A stretch of DNA of 7,246 bases from Roseburia sp. AM59-24XD. GTDB lineage: Bacteria; Bacillota; Clostridia; Lachnospirales; Lachnospiraceae. Positions 5,737 through 7,246 of this stretch are shown here, piece after piece (positions within the stretch are counted from its first letter, which is position 1; each line of letters opens with the position of its first letter). Below the pieces are notes generated by a model, which saw only the letters and a program-made list of their open reading frames with translations, did not search any database and had not been told where the DNA came from. The stretch spans positions 1-7,246 of the forward strand of contig NZ_QUET01000054.1 of the NCBI RefSeq assembly GCF_003478445.1. The letters run 5' to 3'. The position numbers were made by a program, and so were the translations under genes.

Positions 5737-6564
5737 ATGATTTTTAAGAAACCTGTTTTATCAGATGGAATTACAGAAAGCACTTTTGAATGCAAAAGAG
5801 ATGGATTGACGATTCGTGGAACAATCTACCGTCCAAAAGGAGATCATCTTCCGATTGCAATTGTATGTCACGGATTTATGGCATGGCAAGACAGTGTGAA
5901 ACATTATGCGGCTTTTTTGGCTGAAATGGGATATGTTGCATTTACATTTGATTTTTGTGGCGGTTCTGCTATGTGTGGAAAAAGTGACGGAAAAACCACA
6001 GAGATGTCTGTTCTGACAGAAACCAAAGATCTGAAAGCGGTCATTGAATATGTTAGAAATCTTTCCTATACAGATTCTGAAAAAATTTTATTGATGGGAT
6101 GCAGTCAGGGCGGTTTTGTGTCTGCTTTGGTGGCAGCAAAGAACAACTTTCCGATAGAAAAACTTGTCCTGTTTTATCCGGCATTGTGTATCCCGGATGA
6201 CGCCAGAGCCGGAAAAATGATGATGGCAAAATTTGATCCGCAAAATGTTCCCGATACTTTCCGCTGCGGACTGATGAAATTGGGGTGTTGCTATGCAATG
6301 GATGTCATGCAAATGGATGCCTTTGCAGAAATTAAGAACTACGCCGGCAGGGTGTGCATCGTGCATGGTACAAAGGATAAAATCGTAGATGTTTCTTATG
6401 CCAAACGTGCGGCAGAAGCATATAAAAGTACGATGCCGATCGGAATGCAAGATTCCAAACGGGTGCAACTTCATTTTATAGATGGCGGAGGGCATATGTT
6501 TTCGAAAAAGCATGATGTCATTGCAATGAAATTATTAAAAGAATTCGCCGCAAAACACGAATGA
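5737..6564 (+). CDS. Alpha/beta hydrolase, feruloyl-esterase-like
   Basis: A complete 275-residue protein. GGAGA at 5726-5730 gives a good ribosome binding site for ATG 5737. The fold's landmarks are in order: HGF at 45-47 (oxyanion region), FDFCGGS at 71-77 with GKSDGKTTEMSVLTE at 81-95, nucleophile elbow GCSQG at 121-125 (Ser123), acid in HGTKDKIV (Asp214) and catalytic His253 in GGGHMF. The FDF..G.SDGK...M.VL.E pattern resembles cinnamoyl/feruloyl esterases such as Est1E and LJ0536, but related serine hydrolases share it, so the substrate is open. The usual lid or cap would be the segment around 150-200, which is rich in Met and Cys. There is no signal peptide, so it is probably cytoplasmic. 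It stands alone between a debris region and a terminator 70 bases downstream, hence is probably monocistronic. Confidence 0.87.
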   Translation: MIFKKPVLSDGITESTFECKRDGLTIRGTIYRPKGDHLPIAIVCHGFMAWQDSVKHYAAFLAEMGYVAFTFDFCGGSAMCGKSDGKTTEMSVLTETKDLKAVIEYVRNLSYTDSEKILLMGCSQGGFVSALVAAKNNFPIEKLVLFYPALCIPDDARAGKMMMAKFDPQNVPDTFRCGLMKLGCCYAMDVMQMDAFAEIKNYAGRVCIVHGTKDKIVDVSYAKRAAEAYKSTMPIGMQDSKRVQLHFIDGGGHMFSKKHDVIAMKLLKEFAAKHE

Positions 6565-6633
6565 TTTTCATCTGATACCATATGGACAAATCTCCACCTT
6601 TAAAGACTTGACAGTTGATATAATCTGCCATCA

Positions 6634-6664
6634 CCTCGGAACATTCGTGTTCCGAGGCTTTTTT
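6634..6664 (+). terminator. Rho-independent terminator with UUCG loop
   Basis: Perfect 10-bp arms CCTCGGAACA (6634-6643) and TGTTCCGAGG (6648-6657) close a TTCG tetraloop, followed by C and six T (6659-6664). It ends transcription of the hydrolase gene. The minus strand lacks a T tract after the stem, so it acts for the plus strand. Confidence 0.93.
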
Positions 6665-6860
6665 ATGCCCGAATACTGCTTTTTACGGCGGTATTCGAGC
6701 AAAGTGTCTGCGTTCTTTGCAAAATTTCTTTTATATTTTTCAAGGTGTACTCGGTCGGAACTCCTATGCCGATGTCATTCGTTCCGAATAAAATCACAAG
6801 ATTTTTCGGGTTTATGTTCAAGGCGTTACATTCGAGCCTTTCCAACAATCTGTCGCTGTC
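6663..6860 (-). pseudogene. SGNH/GDSL hydrolase internal fragment
   Basis: On the minus strand this encodes SDRLLERLECNALNINPKNL and then VILFGTNDIGIGVPTEYTLK, followed by NIKEILQ. It matches the middle of SGNH-family esterases: the GD(T)xDRLLERL region and block III, GTNDIG. The N-terminal GDS nucleophile block and the C-terminal DxxH block are absent; after about KEILQR the sequence becomes unrelated and stops at 6663-6665. It is continuous in frame with the activase-like piece upstream on the same strand, so the present reading frame is a chimera of two broken genes and is very unlikely to be an active enzyme. Confidence 0.65.
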
Positions 6861-7013
6861 AACGGCAAACAATCCCGCACCGATTGCGCCGCAAAATTCA
6901 GGCTTATCGGATATGAAAATCTTTGTGTTCAACCGCTTTTGCAACACTTTTTTCAAAAACGTGTTTTCGGGCAGATGAAATAGTCCCCCTTGGCTTGCAA
7001 CTAAACCTAAAAA
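6861..7013 (-). pseudogene. Possible BadF/HgdC-type activase C-terminal fragment
   Basis: The minus strand encodes FLGLVASQGGLFHLPENTFL, then KKVLQKRLNTKIFISDKPEF and CGAIGAGLFA. The layout (GG.., helix, LxxKLNTKI-type strand, then GAIGAGLFA) resembles the last part of ASKHA ATPases of the BadF/BadG/BcrA/BcrD (2-hydroxyacyl-CoA dehydratase activase) family, where VGALGAALIA is common. All nucleotide-binding and Fe-S parts are missing. The join to the SGNH piece occurs right after GLFAVD. Identification rests on a short motif only. Confidence 0.4.
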
Positions 7014-7122
7014 TCGCATAATTATTAAGCTTTTGCCCTGTTTTGGGCAGAAGCCTTTTTGCATATTTAATAAGATTTTCTTCTTCGTGTAATATTAAAT
7101 GTGTCGGCTGTAAAATTAACAA
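7009..7122 (-). pseudogene. Minus-strand coding fragment of unknown family
   Basis: In another minus frame, beginning at a TTG at 7122, the sequence reads LLILQPTHLILHEEENLIKY and then AKRLLPKTGQKLNNYAIF. After this the frame becomes implausible, while the neighbouring frame carries the activase-like piece, so a frameshift near 7010 may link the two. The composition looks protein-like, but I do not recognise it and no ribosome binding site is evident. The same bases include the hairpin at 7029-7060, so a coding role is uncertain. Confidence 0.25.
7029..7060 (+). terminator. Terminator-like hairpin within right-end debris
   Basis: GCTTTTGCCC (7029-7038) pairs with GGGCAGAAGC (7045-7054), 10 bp with one G-T wobble and a 6-base loop, followed by CTTTTT. 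It has the form of a plus-strand intrinsic terminator, but no plus-strand gene lies just upstream. Confidence 0.4.
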
Positions 7123-7246
7123 AAATTTAATTGGATTCCTGAATCCGTGAACCTTGTTTCAAAATGAAAAAGCACACAGGAAATGTTTGCCATATTTGTT
7201 ATTGTATACTAAATTTTGAAAATGCTGCATAATTTTGCGTTCAAAA

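Noticed and set aside
6608..6624. TTGACA and TATAAT close together before the UUCG terminator
   Set aside because: The spacing is only 5 bases, so they cannot form one promoter. An extended -10 (TGATATAAT) alone would make only a very short RNA ending at the terminator.
7132..7145. GGATTC-CT-GAATCC short inverted repeat near the right end
   Set aside because: Six-base arms with a 2-base loop, no T tract and no adjacent gene; too short to assign a role.
7123..7246. Possible minus-strand promoter (TATACAAT-like element around 7205)
   Set aside because: No -35 hexamer at suitable spacing and the downstream minus-strand genes are broken.

Overview
The window looks like chromosomal DNA of a low-to-moderate GC Gram-positive anaerobe. 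Gut Clostridia of the Ruminococcus/Eubacterium/Oscillospiraceae type fit best. This is inferred from the AGGAG and AGGTGAT ribosome binding sites, near-perfect sigma-A promoters, the DUF6273, Cys-rich and Fn3-like surface-protein modules, and a sortase-type NPQTGD anchor. No rRNA, tRNA, CRISPR array or complete mobile element is visible.

Layout. Positions 1-184 hold a consensus promoter and leader. Positions 185-3909 encode a large secreted protein, now split over two frames: signal peptide plus DUF6273, then an M64 (IgA-peptidase-like) zinc metallopeptidase followed by a MucBP-like segment, CxxC repeats, an Ig/MBG-like segment and an Fn3-like tail. The break maps best to an A6 tract at 1241-1246; one extra A would give a single 1241-residue protein. 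Right after its stop, 3911-4155 holds a startless, frameshifted remnant of a cell-wall-anchored tail. A strong terminator (4184-4218) closes this block.

Positions 4219-4460 hold a possible 39-codon gene and a short fragment resembling an AraC-regulator end. A TTGACT-N17-TATAAT promoter (4461-4489) then leads into a YczE/YitT-type membrane protein (4587-5198). Between promoter and gene lies a 21-bp hairpin followed by seven T, directly against the ribosome binding site, which suggests an attenuator. Positions 5199-5736 contain no intact gene: there is a serine-recombinase fragment and an unidentified broken coding stretch. An intact alpha/beta hydrolase (5737-6564) follows and ends at a UUCG-loop terminator (6634-6664).

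The right end (6663-7122) holds minus-strand debris: a middle piece of an SGNH/GDSL hydrolase joined in frame to what looks like the C-terminal end of a BadF/HgdC-type activase, and a further fragment in another frame. I see nothing in 7123-7246.

The genes do not form an evident pathway. The window reads as one surface-protease locus plus two independent intact genes, separated by recombination debris. The most interesting items are the split, modular DUF6273-M64 surface protease with its displaced wall-anchor tail, and the hairpin leader of the membrane-protein gene.
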